Below are positions 44,614 to 53,433 of a DNA stretch of 64,000 nucleotides, in pieces. The position numbers and the translations under genes are program-made. The stretch's first letter is position 1; the number at the start of each line of letters is the position of its first letter. The notes beneath the pieces were generated by a model. That model did no database searches. It had not been told where the DNA came from and worked only from the letters and a program-made list of their open reading frames with translations. Source of the DNA: Synechococcus sp. 1G10 (lineage in GTDB: Bacteria; Cyanobacteriota; Cyanobacteriia; PCC-6307; Cyanobiaceae); NCBI RefSeq assembly GCF_002252625.1, contig NZ_NQKW01000002.1, forward strand, positions 124,001-188,000, given 5' to 3'.

Positions 44614-45746
44614 TTCTTGCCTTTGGGCTCAAAGGGCAGCCGCTCAGACCCACCAGCGGTGGCCGCCACCGCCACTGTCTGCTGGGCGAGCTGTTGATTG
44701 AGGATGTCCTGGAGGTTCTCAGGCAGGGCCTCCCGGCTGAGCAGGAAGGTCTGCAGGGCCTGGAAGATGTTGGCAACCACCATGTAAAGCAGCACCCCAG
44801 CAGGCAGCGGGAAGAAAAGGAACATGCCGGTGATCATCACCGGCGTGATCTTGTTGGCCGTCGATTGCTGAGGGTTAGGCGGCATCCCAGATCCAGAGAG
44901 GATCTGGGAAATGAACAGGCTGGCTCCGAAGGCCCCCACCAGGATGGCGATGTCCCAGTTGATCGCACCATCGGTGTAAAAGCCCACCTGACCGAGGGCC
45001 TTGATGAACAGGAATCCACTGCGGGCCGCCAGGCCGGGCACCGATGCTTCCACCGTTGCATCACCAGGGGCGATCGCCTCGATCAAACCTGACTCGCTCA
45101 CTCGCACCACGCCCTCGCCTTTGCTCACACGCCAGGACGGCGTGTACTTCGAGCCGTTCTCCACGCCCTCGAGCACGCTGCTGAAGGGTTGCCCGTCCTT
45201 GGTGTGCAGGTTCACCTGGGCTGAGTCGCCGATGCCCAGCTTGGTGCCGCCCTCCAGGCTGGCAACGACTGGCACGTGACTGGTTTCGGTGATGAAGATC
45301 GAGTGACTGGCACTGTTGAACGGCTTGATCTCCACCGCAGCGATCTGATCGGCCGGTAACACCTTGAGATTGAGGGTGTAGGGCACATCGGCGAAGGGTG
45401 AGCCGCGCAGGGTGGCGAACAGAGCGAACAGGATCGGCATCTGGACCAGCAGGGGCAGACAGCCGGCCAGGGGGCTGCCGAACTCCTTCATCAGCTTGCC
45501 CAGTTCCTCCTGTTGTTTCTGGGGATTGCTGGCGTACCGGCTCTTGATCTCAGCCTGACGCTTCTGCATCACGGGCTGAGCGATGCGCATGCGCCGTGCA
45601 CTACGGATCGAGCCTGCGCTCAGGGGGAAGAGGGCGAGCCGGATCACCACGGTGAGGGCGATGATCGCCAGCCCGTAACTCGGCACCAGCCCATAGAAAA
45701 AATCGAGGATGGGCAGAAGCAGGTTGTCGGAGATGTAGCCGATCAC
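44610..45746 (-). CDS. yidC: Membrane protein insertase YidC with an Ig-like insertion
   Basis: This is the insertase for thylakoid and plasma membranes, 378 residues from GTG 45746. Helix 1 is about 22-42 with [20 protein letters not shown]. The cytoplasmic loop includes [20 protein letters not shown], and the second helix follows [16 protein letters not shown]. Between helices 2 and 3 (about 163-238) lies a segment resembling a BIG2 Ig-like domain: [38 protein letters not shown] and [18 protein letters not shown]. Helices 3-5 contain [20 protein letters not shown]. The coupled gene order with rnpA and rpmH is standard. Confidence 0.94.
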   Translation of the reverse strand: MIGYISDNLLLPILDFFYGLVPSYGLAIIALTVVIRLALFPLSAGSIRSARRMRIAQPVMQKRQAEIKSRYASNPQKQQEELGKLMKEFGSPLAGCLPLLVQMPILFALFATLRGSPFADVPYTLNLKVLPADQIAAVEIKPFNSASHSIFITETSHVPVVASLEGGTKLGIGDSAQVNLHTKDGQPFSSVLEGVENGSKYTPSWRVSKGEGVVRVSESGLIEAIAPGDATVEASVPGLAARSGFLFIKALGQVGFYTDGAINWDIAILVGAFGASLFISQILSGSGMPPNPQQSTANKITPVMITGMFLFFPLPAGVLLYMVVANIFQALQTFLLSREALPENLQDILNQQLAQQTVAVAATAGGSERLPFEPKGKK

Positions 45747-45866
45747 AGCGGGGAGGCGGCAGAAGGGTGAGGGTTTGAACCAGTGTGCCCGAGCAGCTGA
45801 TCGGAGTGACGCCGATGCGGGCAAATCCCGTCCGGAGGCCTCGAACTGGCGGCCTGGGCCTGGGGG

Positions 45867-46295
45867 TCAGGCACTGGCCGGCTGGGAGTCAGCGAATCCT
45901 TTGTTTTCGGTTGGGGCCTTGGCGCCGCCACGGCGGGCCATCTGCTCGAGGATGTAGGCCTCGGTTTCACGGAAGCGGGGCATGGAGCGCATCTCGAGCT
46001 TGGCCCCGTCGCTGAGTACCAGCACCATGTCGCCCCAGGCGCCGAAGCCCCGGGGCACCGAGCGCACCTCCCGCACCTGGCTGTAGACCACCTGGGTCCG
46101 GTCACGGCCAAGCCAGCCACCGCTGACCGAAATCCGCCTGCTGGTGATGCGGAAGCGCAGCCAGAGGGCCCGCACGATCGCGCCGACCGCGAAGGGGATG
46201 CCGATCAGGGTGAGACCGAAGAGCAGGTTGAACAGCAGATCCCCCCGAGCCGGTCCCCCTTCGTAGAACGTGGTCTCGGTCACCTCGATGGTCAT
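45867..46295 (-). CDS. PH-domain (bPH2/YdbS-like) membrane protein
   Basis: The 142-residue protein has an N-terminal tail and two close hydrophobic stretches (LLFNLLFGLTLIGIPFAVGA). A bacterial PH-like beta domain follows: LRFRITSRRISVSGGWLGRD, then TQVVYSQVREVRSVPRGFGA, WGDMVLVLSDG and a C-terminal helix (RFRETEAYILEQMARR). ATG 46295 overlaps the rnpA stop by four bases. It sits between rnpA and yidC, where many bacteria have yidD. Function unknown. Confidence 0.85.
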   Translation of the reverse strand: MTIEVTETTFYEGGPARGDLLFNLLFGLTLIGIPFAVGAIVRALWLRFRITSRRISVSGGWLGRDRTQVVYSQVREVRSVPRGFGAWGDMVLVLSDGAKLEMRSMPRFRETEAYILEQMARRGGAKAPTENKGFADSQPASA

Positions 46296-46681
46296 CGACT
46301 CAGGCCTGCCTTGCGGAACAGCTCCGAACATTCTCCCAGCAAGGCCTCAGGACTGGCCTCAACGGAGCCTGGCTTGAGGCTGAGCAGCAGCCACAGGCCG
46401 TTGGGGTCAGCGGGCAATTGGCCGCAGCGCTCGTTCAGCCAGCCGTGCAGCAGGCGTCTGAGCCGGTTGCGCCTTACTGACCGCTTGCTCACTTTGGTAC
46501 TCACCACGACGGCGCAGCGGCAGCCCTGGAGCGGCACCTGGCCGAGGGGAGCACGCAACAGGGAGGGCTCACCGACCACGGAGCGAAGCACCAGGTAGGT
46601 GCCGTGAAAACGGCGGCCCTTGCGATAGAGGTGGTCAAAGGCTTTCTCGCCCCGCAGGCGCAGATCCCTGGGAAGGGCCAT
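46292..46681 (-). CDS. rnpA: Ribonuclease P protein component
   Basis: The 129-residue basic protein assists the RNase P RNA in tRNA 5'-end processing. The core has LRGEKAFDHLYRKGRRFHGT, then CRCAVVVSTKVSKRSVRRNR with the RNR motif, and a C-terminal helix (LLGECSELFRKAG). It lies 25 bases after rpmH and overlaps the PH-domain gene by four bases. This rpmH-rnpA pairing is nearly universal. Confidence 0.95.
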   Translation of the reverse strand: MALPRDLRLRGEKAFDHLYRKGRRFHGTYLVLRSVVGEPSLLRAPLGQVPLQGCRCAVVVSTKVSKRSVRRNRLRRLLHGWLNERCGQLPADPNGLWLLLSLKPGSVEASPEALLGECSELFRKAGLSR

Positions 46682-46706
46682 GGGGCGGGGAATCTCCCTT
46701 CAGGCC

Positions 46707-46844
46707 TCAGACGGCCAGGCGAGCACGGCCGCGGCGACGGCGGGTGCGGATCACGCGCCGGCCGGTGTGGGAACGCATCCGTACGCGGAATCCCGACACC
46801 CGCTTGCGCTTACGACTTGTTCCTTCCAGGGTTCGCTTGGTCAT
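46707..46844 (-). CDS. rpmH: 50S ribosomal protein L34
   Basis: This 45-codon gene was found by translating the minus strand upstream of rnpA. The product begins [19 protein letters not shown], continues [20 protein letters not shown] and ends RARLAV before TGA. These are the canonical L34 features: a basic helix-turn with the RMRT/S-x-x-GR segment. L34 binds 23S rRNA in the large subunit. It starts the rpmH-rnpA-PH-yidC-yceD-ycf46 run. Confidence 0.97.
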   Translation of the reverse strand: MTKRTLEGTSRKRKRVSGFRVRMRSHTGRRVIRTRRRRGRARLAV

Positions 46845-46897
46845 GGTGCGTCTCGGCGTCTGGCCTGGTCTCGATCGATCAACTTAACAGCCAGGGG

Positions 46898-47530
46898 TCA
46901 ATCGATCCCCGGATCGATCTGGATCAGCCAGCTGCCCAGGTAGCCGCCGAAGGGCACATCGCCAGGTGCCTGGGCCAGAGCATTGAACTGGTACATGCCG
47001 ATGTTGAACGGATTGAAGATCGACATGAACACGCCGATGGTGCCATCAACGGGCACGGGCCGCTCCGGAAAGATCTCGATTGACTTGCCGTTGGCATTCA
47101 CTTCAATGACGGCAGGAATCGTTTCCTTGCAGCGGGTGCGGGAGAGCATCCCGCCTTCCTTCATCACGCAGAGCTTGATGTCTTTGGGATCGATTTTTGC
47201 GTCGAAGTTATCGGGAACTGAAATGGTGAGCTTGAGCATGGCCGTCTTGCGATCCTTTGGCCTCAGGATCAGGTAGTAATCCGATCGCTTCAGCCGTGAG
47301 GTGTCGGTCATGAAGAAATAGAGCCGCCGGTAGTCTTTGTTGTTGTCCCAGCGGAACTCCAGCAGCCCGGGCGTGCCCTGGGCCAGGCTGGCCACCGGAG
47401 CGATTCCGGCGCCAGCACCGGCCATCAAGGCCCCCAGGCCCATGCCCGCGGCAGCCATTAGCAGGCCGGTGCGTCTGGGCAGGGAGGCCGTCATTCGGCG
47501 CAGCCGTTGTTGCAGGGTCGGAAGGGTCAT
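46898..47530 (-). CDS. Exported DUF2808 protein
   Basis: From ATG 47530 the gene encodes 210 residues. A signal peptide (basic start RLRRMTASLPRR, hydrophobic core LLMAAAGMGLGALMAGAGAG) ends near SLAQG. The mature domain has LEFRWDNNKDYRRLYFFMTD, then LTISVPDNFDAKIDPKDIKL and later VFMSIFNPFNIGMYQFNALA. This is the pattern I associate with cyanobacterial DUF2808, of unknown function. ATG 47494 (M13) is an alternative start. It lies 104 bases after aroH. Confidence 0.82.
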   Translation of the reverse strand: MTLPTLQQRLRRMTASLPRRTGLLMAAAGMGLGALMAGAGAGIAPVASLAQGTPGLLEFRWDNNKDYRRLYFFMTDTSRLKRSDYYLILRPKDRKTAMLKLTISVPDNFDAKIDPKDIKLCVMKEGGMLSRTRCKETIPAVIEVNANGKSIEIFPERPVPVDGTIGVFMSIFNPFNIGMYQFNALAQAPGDVPFGGYLGSWLIQIDPGID

Positions 47531-47634
47531 GGAGAGTGGATCAGGGGTGGCCGGCGCAAGCGGGCCCGGGTGTTGTCTGGATTGTCGGCCGGCGCCATCG
47601 GGGCCAGCCCCTCGTGGGGGCAGCGGCACAGCTG

Positions 47635-48015
47635 TCAGTTGTGACCGGATCTGTCCGGCCGCAGCCGGGCCGCCTCCCTCAGATAGGGGTGCAGGGGCTG
47701 CCTGCCTGGCTCCATCCAGGCGTGTGCCAGCAGGCGGATGCAGCGGGGCAGGTCGCCGGCCACGGCCATCTGCTGACAGTCGAGCAGCGCCACTCCGTCC
47801 CAGCCGGGCTGCCGCCGGGCGATGGCCGCTGGGAACCCGGCGTCGAGATCGGCGGTCACTGAAAAGGTCACCGACAACACCCACGCTCCACTGAGGCCGT
47901 TGCCGTCGATCAGGCTGGCGAGCAGTTCGCTCACCGCCTCCTCGATGGCGGCCGTGGTGTTGGCTGTGGCGGTGGTGGCGCCCCTCAGCGCCCGCAACTC
48001 CCTGTCCTCGTTCAT
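47635..48015 (-). CDS. aroH: Chorismate mutase, AroH type
   Basis: This 126-residue enzyme converts chorismate to prephenate for Phe/Tyr synthesis. It matches the trimeric Bacillus-type AroH fold: RALRGATTATANTTAAIEEA with the active-site Arg, LSVTFSVTADLDAGFPA, and RCIRLLAHAW with a second Arg. ATG 48015 (MNEDRELRALRG) overlaps the sppA stop by four bases; ten codons upstream are likely untranslated. With trpC, it shows aromatic amino acid synthesis in this window. Confidence 0.9.
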   Translation of the reverse strand: MNEDRELRALRGATTATANTTAAIEEAVSELLASLIDGNGLSGAWVLSVTFSVTADLDAGFPAAIARRQPGWDGVALLDCQQMAVAGDLPRCIRLLAHAWMEPGRQPLHPYLREAARLRPDRSGHN

Positions 48016-48824
48016 GGCCGCCAGAGCCACAGCGGTTGGCCGCACCAGGCCAGCTCCAGGCTGAGGGCCTGCTGCAGACCTCCCAGCAGGTTGCGGCCGG
48101 GGATCAGGCCCGCCAGCCGCTTCTGGGGTTTGCCGAACATCACCGGCTGGGTCTTCTCCTCATCCAGACCGGCCAGGCGAGCGGCCAGCCGCCGGGCGTG
48201 TTCCTCGTCGCCGAGTTCGTCGATCAGCCCGAGTGCCAAGGCCTGGGCACCGCTGAACACCCGTCCGTCGGCGAAGCCGCGCACCTCGCTGTCGCTCAGT
48301 CCTCGGCCCTGGGCCACCGCCTCGACGAACTGGCCGTAGCTGGAGTCGATCAGACCCTGCAGCAGCTCCCGTTCGTCGGCGGTCAGGGCCCGGTCAGGCG
48401 AGAGGATGTCCTTGTAGAGGCCGCTCTTGACGGTCTCGAAGCTGATGCCGATGCGCTCAAGCAGCTTTGAAATGTTGTTGCCGCGCAGGATCACGCCGAT
48501 CGAACCCGTGATCGTGCCCGGGTTGGCCACGATCTTTTCGGCGGCCACCCCCACATACACGCCTCCGGAGGCGGAGATATTCCCGAAGCTGGCCACCACG
48601 CGGCAGCCCTTGCTGCGCAGGCGACCGATGGCCGCATGGATCTCCTGGCTGTCGCCCACGGTGCCGCCGGGGCTGTCGATGCGGAGCAGCAGCGCCGGGA
48701 ATTCCCTGTCCTCCACTTGCCGGAGGGCTTTGACCACCCGCTCCCGGGTCGGGCCGGCGATTGCCCCCTCGATCACGATCCTCGCCATGCTCTTGCGGGA
48801 CTTGCGGCGCCAGGGCCAGGGCAT
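48012..48824 (-). CDS. sppA: Signal peptide peptidase SppA (short form)
   Basis: This 270-residue membrane-associated serine protease degrades cleaved signal peptides. The single-domain short form has MARIVIEGAIAG near the start, then LLLRIDSPGGTVGDSQEIHA. The catalytic serine is in SFGNISASGGVYVGVAAEKI and the lysine lies in the following TGSIGVILRGNNISKLLERI to VKSGLYKDILSPDRALT region. ATG 48824 is chosen; the frame extends 13 codons farther. It is divergent from the EamA gene with 53 bases between. Confidence 0.9.
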   Translation of the reverse strand: MPWPWRRKSRKSMARIVIEGAIAGPTRERVVKALRQVEDREFPALLLRIDSPGGTVGDSQEIHAAIGRLRSKGCRVVASFGNISASGGVYVGVAAEKIVANPGTITGSIGVILRGNNISKLLERIGISFETVKSGLYKDILSPDRALTADERELLQGLIDSSYGQFVEAVAQGRGLSDSEVRGFADGRVFSGAQALALGLIDELGDEEHARRLAARLAGLDEEKTQPVMFGKPQKRLAGLIPGRNLLGGLQQALSLELAWCGQPLWLWRP

Positions 48825-48877
48825 GCGATGCAGATCGATGTCGCTGGATCTTAAAAAGGTCACCGACGACCGTTTCG

Positions 48878-49849
48878 ATGACGCCCCAGCTCCGATGGCT
48901 GTTGATGCTGCTGCCCTTCGCCCTCTGGGGCACGGCGATGGCGGCGATGAAACCCCTGCTCGAGTCAGCCGGCCCGCTCACGATCGCCTGGATGCGCCTG
49001 CTGCCGGCAGCCCTGGCGGTGCTTGTGGTGGCGCGGCTGCAGGGGCGTTCCCTGGCGGTGGCGGCCTCCGACCGGTTCTGGTTGCTGGCCTTCGCCCTGG
49101 TGGACGGCACTCTGTTTCAAGGGCTGCTGGCCCGGGGTCTGGAGAGCACCGGTGCGGGCCTCGGCTCGGTGTTGATCGATTCCCAGCCCCTGCTGGTGGC
49201 CCTGCTGGCCCGCAGTCTCTTCGGTGAGGCCATCAATCCGGTGGGCTGGTCGGGTCTGCTGCTGGGACTGGCCGGCATCGCCTGCCTGGGCCTGCCGGCG
49301 CCGCTGCTGCGGCACTGGTGGCTGGATGGACCGGAGGCCCTGGGATTGCATCCCTGGAGCCATGGCGAGACCTGGATGCTGGGGGCGGCGGTGGCCATGG
49401 CGGTGGGCACCGTGCTCTGCCGATACGCCAGTCGCGGCAGCGACCCGGTGGCCGTCACCGGCTGGCACATGCTTATCGGCGGGGTGCCCCTGCTGATCGG
49501 ATCGTTGGGCGTCACTCGGCTGGATCCGGCCGCGGCGCCCTTCTGGCCTGCCTGGAGCCCCCTGGAGTGGGGGCTGATGGCCTATGCCAGCCTGCTGGGC
49601 AGCGCCCTGGCTTACGGATTGTTCTTCTGGTTCGCCAGCCGCGGCGACCTCACCGGCTTCACCGCGCTGACCTTTCTCACGCCCGTGTTCGCCCTGCTCT
49701 GCGGCCTGCTGCTGCTGGAGGAACGGCTGCGGCCGCTGCAGTGGTTCGGCTCGGTCCTGGCGCTTGGCTCGGTGCTGCTGATCAACCAACGCCAGCGGCT
49801 CTGGAGCCCGGCGCTGCCCGAACCGGAACCGCCGGGCCTGCCCCCATGA
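48878..49849 (+). CDS. EamA/DMT-family transporter
   Basis: The 323-residue protein has ten hydrophobic helices in two EamA repeats. The first begins LLMLLPFALWGTAMAAMKPL and contains GLESTGAGLGSVLIDSQPLL. The second contains AVAMAVGTVLCRYASRGSDP and ends with FTALTFLTPVFALLCGLLLL and EERL. Such proteins export amino acids or other metabolites; substrate unknown. Its ATGA overlap with the next glycosyltransferase suggests co-translation. Confidence 0.88.
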   Translation: MTPQLRWLLMLLPFALWGTAMAAMKPLLESAGPLTIAWMRLLPAALAVLVVARLQGRSLAVAASDRFWLLAFALVDGTLFQGLLARGLESTGAGLGSVLIDSQPLLVALLARSLFGEAINPVGWSGLLLGLAGIACLGLPAPLLRHWWLDGPEALGLHPWSHGETWMLGAAVAMAVGTVLCRYASRGSDPVAVTGWHMLIGGVPLLIGSLGVTRLDPAAAPFWPAWSPLEWGLMAYASLLGSALAYGLFFWFASRGDLTGFTALTFLTPVFALLCGLLLLEERLRPLQWFGSVLALGSVLLINQRQRLWSPALPEPEPPGLPP

Positions 49850-50937
49850 CGGCCCCCTTGAGCCTGCTCGTGGTGAGCACGCCGGTGGGAACGCTCGGCT
49901 CAGGTGCTGGCGGCGGCGTGGAGCTCACGCTCGAGAGCCTGGTGGCCGGTCTGCTCGGCCGCGGTCACCAGCTCACGGTGCTGGCCGCTGAGGGGTCGCG
50001 GCTCTCCAGCAGCTGCCTGGCCGCCCGGCTCTGGACGGCGGCCGGCGTCGATCAGCCCAGCTGGCAGCACCAGCTCCGTGACGCCCCCGTTCAGATTCCC
50101 GCTGCCGGTTTGCTGCCGGCCTTCTGGCAGCAGGTGCATGCTCGCCAGGGGGAGTTCGATGCGGTGTTGAACCTTGCCTACGACTGGCTGCCCTTCTGGC
50201 TCACCCCCCTGCTGCCCACGCCGCTGTTCCACCTGGTGAGCATGGGCTCGGTGGCGACGGTGATGGATGAGGTGATCGAGGCGGTGGCCCTGAGTGACCA
50301 GCGCCGGCTGGCCTTTCACAGCAGGGCCCAGGCCAGCGACTTCCGCCTGCCCGCCCCGCCGCTGGTGGTGGGCAATGGCTTCGACCTGTCGGCCTACAGC
50401 TTCCGCGAGCGGCCGGATCCCGAGCCCCTGCTCGGCTGGGCTGGCCGCATCGCGCCTGAGAAGGGGTTGGAGGACGCTGCGGCGGTGGCGGCCAGCCTGG
50501 GTGAGCGGCTGCTGGTCTGGGGGGTGCGTGAGGACCCGACCTATGCCGCCGCTGTGGAGGCTTCGGTGCCCTCAGGCACCATCGAATGGCGTGGTTTCCT
50601 GCCTACCAGTGCCCTGCAGGCGGAGCTGGGCCGCTGCCGGCTGCTGCTGAACACGCCCAAGTGGAACGAGGCCTACGGCAATGTGGTGGTCGAGGCGATG
50701 GCCTGTGGCGTGCCTGTTGTGGCCTACGCCCGTGGCGGCCCCGGCGAACTGATCGTGCCGGGTGTCACCGGGGTGCTGGTGCCCCCCGACGATGTGGCCG
50801 CTCTGACGCTGGCGGCGCGGGGCGCGGTGGGGCTGGAGCGCTCCGCCTGCCGCCGCTGGGTGGAGCGCCACGCCTCCAGGGAGGCATTCGCCGAGCGGAT
50901 CGAGACCTGGATCCGGGAGGGTCTGCGCCCGGCCTAA
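49846..50937 (+). CDS. GT4-family glycosyltransferase
   Basis: The 363-residue GT-B protein has an N-terminal acceptor domain with the glycine-rich loop STPVGTLGSGAGGGVELTLE. The C-terminal donor-binding half shows LLGWAGRIAPEKGLEDAAAV and the EX7E-like motif WNEAYGNVVVEAMACGVPVV, then YARGGPGELIVPGVTGVLVP. It transfers a sugar from a nucleotide donor; the acceptor is unknown. Start ATG 49846 overlaps the EamA stop (ATGA). It precedes a GT39 gene by 25 bases. Confidence 0.9.
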   Translation: MTAPLSLLVVSTPVGTLGSGAGGGVELTLESLVAGLLGRGHQLTVLAAEGSRLSSSCLAARLWTAAGVDQPSWQHQLRDAPVQIPAAGLLPAFWQQVHARQGEFDAVLNLAYDWLPFWLTPLLPTPLFHLVSMGSVATVMDEVIEAVALSDQRRLAFHSRAQASDFRLPAPPLVVGNGFDLSAYSFRERPDPEPLLGWAGRIAPEKGLEDAAAVAASLGERLLVWGVREDPTYAAAVEASVPSGTIEWRGFLPTSALQAELGRCRLLLNTPKWNEAYGNVVVEAMACGVPVVAYARGGPGELIVPGVTGVLVPPDDVAALTLAARGAVGLERSACRRWVERHASREAFAERIETWIREGLRPA

Positions 50938-50962
50938 GTTCGCAGCGACTCAGGCGCCACCC

Positions 50963-52816
50963 GTGTCCCCGTCCCCTTCCCGTTCCCCGGATGGGGCTCA
51001 ACGTGCCACTGGTCGCTGGGCGGTGCTGGGTCTGATCCTGGTGCTGGGCATCGCCCTGTTTCTCTGGCAGCTCGGCGCCACAGGGCTGGTGGATGAGACA
51101 CCTCCCCTGTTCGCCGCTTCCGCCCGGGCCATGGCCGAAACCGGCCAGTGGCTGATTCCCCACGTCAATGGACTGCCGCGCTACGACAAGCCGCCGCTGA
51201 TCTACTGGCTGATGGGAGTGGGCTACATGATCCCCGGCCAGGAGCAGTGGAACCCCCTGGGCACCTGGGCCGCTCGTCTGCCCTCGGCCCTGTCTGTGAT
51301 CGCCGTGATGCTCAGCCTGGGTTATACCCTGCTGCGCTGGCCACAGTCGAGCGGCGGGCTGCGCTCCGTCAGCACCGCCCTCGGTGCTGCTCTGGCCTTT
51401 GCCCTCTCGCCCTTGATCCTGCTCTGGGGGCGGATTGCCGTCAGCGATGCCCTGCTCACCGGCTGTCTGGCCGTGTCGCTGTTGCTGTTCTGGCAGAGCT
51501 GGGCTGAGCCTCGCCGAGCGGTCTGGCCCGCCTGGATCGTGCTCGGCCTGGCGGTGCTCACCAAGGGGCCGGTGGCCCTGGCCCTTGCGGCCCTGACCCT
51601 GCTGGGGTTCGGACTCAACCAGCGCCGCCTGGGGGCGCTCTGGCGACGGCTGCGGCCCCTGCCTGGTCTGGCACTCACCGCTCTGGTGGCTCTGCCCTGG
51701 TATCTGGCGGCTCTGGCGATGGAGGGCGAGCCTTTCTGGGCCAGCTTCTTCGGCTACCACAACCTGCAGAGATTCACATCGGTGGTGAACCAGCACCTTC
51801 AGCCCTGGTGGTACTTCGCGCCGGTGCTGCTGCTGGCCAGCCTTCCCTTCTCCCCCCTGCTTCTGCTCAGCTTGTTCAGGGCCCTGGGCCGCTGTTGGCA
51901 CCGCTGGCGTGAGCAGGTGCCCCCCGCTGCCGCCTTGCTCGAGCCCGCCGGCTCCCTGGCCAGCTACGCCGCCTGCTGGCTGCTGGCCGTGTTGATCTTC
52001 TTCACCCTGGCCGCCACGAAACTTCCCAGTTACTGGCTGCCGGCCACACCGGCCGCCGGCCTGCTGATCGCCCTAACCGCCGCCGAAGGGGGTAGGGCCA
52101 GCCGCTGGGCCCTGGGGGCCTCCGTGGCGCTGATGGCGGCGCTCACCCTGGTCCTGGCGCTCTCGCCCAGCTGGATTCCCCTGATCAACGATCCGGAGAT
52201 GCCCACCCTGCCGGCGGAGTTGCTGGCCAGTGGCCTGGTGCTGCGGGCGGCGGTCTGTTATGCCCTGGCCACCCTGGCCGGGCTCTGGCTCTGCTGGACG
52301 CCGAAGCCGCGGCCCTGGGGGCTGGTGCCAGCCCAGCTGGCTCTGGTGCTGTTTCACCTGCTGGCGGTCCTGCCAATGTGGAATCTCGGGGACCGGGTGA
52401 GGGGGCTGCCGGTACGGACGGTGGCCCAGCAGGTTCGGCTGCAGCGCCTGGGCGCCGAGCCCCTGGCGATGGTTGGAATCCTCAAACCGTCGCTGCACTA
52501 CTACACCCGTCAGGTGGTCCTCTACGAGGGGATATCCCGCACCGCGCTGGTAAACCTGGCCGACCGCCTCGAGCGGGAACACCGCCTGGGTCTGAGCCCC
52601 AGCTCCGCTGAGGTTCAACCCACCGTGCTGGTGGTGATCGATCAGGGCACGGCCAGGAAGCCCCACTGGCAGGGCCTCGCTCCAGTCGAGCTGGGCCGCT
52701 CTGGGCTGTACCGGCTCTGGCGCCTCGATCGGGGCCGGCTCCAGCGACGGGCCGCTGAGCTGCGGGCCGCTGGAGTGGCGCCCACCTGGCAGCTGCCGGT
52801 GCCCGAGCGTTACTGA
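50963..52816 (+). CDS. ArnT/GT39-like polyprenyl-phosphate glycosyltransferase
   Basis: The 617-residue membrane protein has about twelve helices and a C-terminal soluble part. The family DE motif is at the start of the first periplasmic loop, GLVDETPPLFAASARAMAET, followed by PRYDKPPLIYWLMG. These match the dolichyl-phosphate-mannose/ArnT group (GT39/GT83), which transfers a sugar from a lipid carrier outside the membrane. Start GTG 50963. The C-terminal end overlaps the dciA gene on the other strand by seven bases. Likely works with the preceding GT4 enzyme on a surface glycan or lipid. Confidence 0.87.
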   Translation: MSPSPSRSPDGAQRATGRWAVLGLILVLGIALFLWQLGATGLVDETPPLFAASARAMAETGQWLIPHVNGLPRYDKPPLIYWLMGVGYMIPGQEQWNPLGTWAARLPSALSVIAVMLSLGYTLLRWPQSSGGLRSVSTALGAALAFALSPLILLWGRIAVSDALLTGCLAVSLLLFWQSWAEPRRAVWPAWIVLGLAVLTKGPVALALAALTLLGFGLNQRRLGALWRRLRPLPGLALTALVALPWYLAALAMEGEPFWASFFGYHNLQRFTSVVNQHLQPWWYFAPVLLLASLPFSPLLLLSLFRALGRCWHRWREQVPPAAALLEPAGSLASYAACWLLAVLIFFTLAATKLPSYWLPATPAAGLLIALTAAEGGRASRWALGASVALMAALTLVLALSPSWIPLINDPEMPTLPAELLASGLVLRAAVCYALATLAGLWLCWTPKPRPWGLVPAQLALVLFHLLAVLPMWNLGDRVRGLPVRTVAQQVRLQRLGAEPLAMVGILKPSLHYYTRQVVLYEGISRTALVNLADRLEREHRLGLSPSSAEVQPTVLVVIDQGTARKPHWQGLAPVELGRSGLYRLWRLDRGRLQRRAAELRAAGVAPTWQLPVPERY

Positions 52817-53343
52817 CCTGGGGCCTCCTCCAGGTTGCGGTGGCAAAGGCCGCAGTGGCCCCAGCGGGCCAGTTCACCGGCTGGGGCGGGGCTGCAACAG
52901 GCGGGGCAGAGTCCCAGCCCATGCACGTCCACCCGGCTGGGATGGGCAGCCCAGACCTGGGCGATGTCCTCACTGCCCGGCAGCCCGGCGGCATGGGCCT
53001 GGTGTTGACGAAAGCGCAGGTCGCGGACGGGAAAACCGGACCCCCGCAGGGCGCCCAGCAACTGATGGCGGTTGTAGCGGAGGGCCTGCAGCCATTGGGG
53101 ATGCTGGGCGCCCACGGTCAGCACGCCGCCGCGGAGGCTGAGAGGGCGGCAGTGGGGGGCGAGCTGGTCGCCGGCGATCCGAGGCCAGGCCTGCCACAGG
53201 GCGGCCAGGCTGCCGGCCCGCCGCCACTCCTGCTGGATCTGATCCAGGCAGGAGCCCACAGCAACGATCGGCGCCGGAGGTGCCGGCATCAGCACGCTCA
53301 CGTTGCCGATCCGGCGCACCTGATCCTGCGGAGCCTTGGCCAT
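52810..53343 (-). CDS. DciA/DUF721 protein with C-terminal zinc ribbon
   Basis: The 177-residue protein has a DUF721 domain (about 28-107): VGSCLDQIQQEWRRAGSLAA, WPRIAGDQLAPHCRPLSLRG, GVLTVGAQHPQWLQALRYNR and HQLLGALRG. DUF721 defines DciA, the ancestral DnaB helicase loader, supported by this neighbourhood-free gene. The C-terminal extension carries cysteine pairs CPACC and HCGLC spaced like a zinc ribbon. ATG 53343 starts it. It converges on GT39 and diverges from vipp1. Confidence 0.82.
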   Translation of the reverse strand: MAKAPQDQVRRIGNVSVLMPAPPAPIVAVGSCLDQIQQEWRRAGSLAALWQAWPRIAGDQLAPHCRPLSLRGGVLTVGAQHPQWLQALRYNRHQLLGALRGSGFPVRDLRFRQHQAHAAGLPGSEDIAQVWAAHPSRVDVHGLGLCPACCSPAPAGELARWGHCGLCHRNLEEAPGQ

Positions 53344-53433
53344 GACCTGAGATTAGGGAGTGAGGGTGCGGGCAACCGTCCGTGTTCCGGTGAGCCACAG
53401 CGGCTACCCTCCGGATTGCCCCCACCTCGACCC

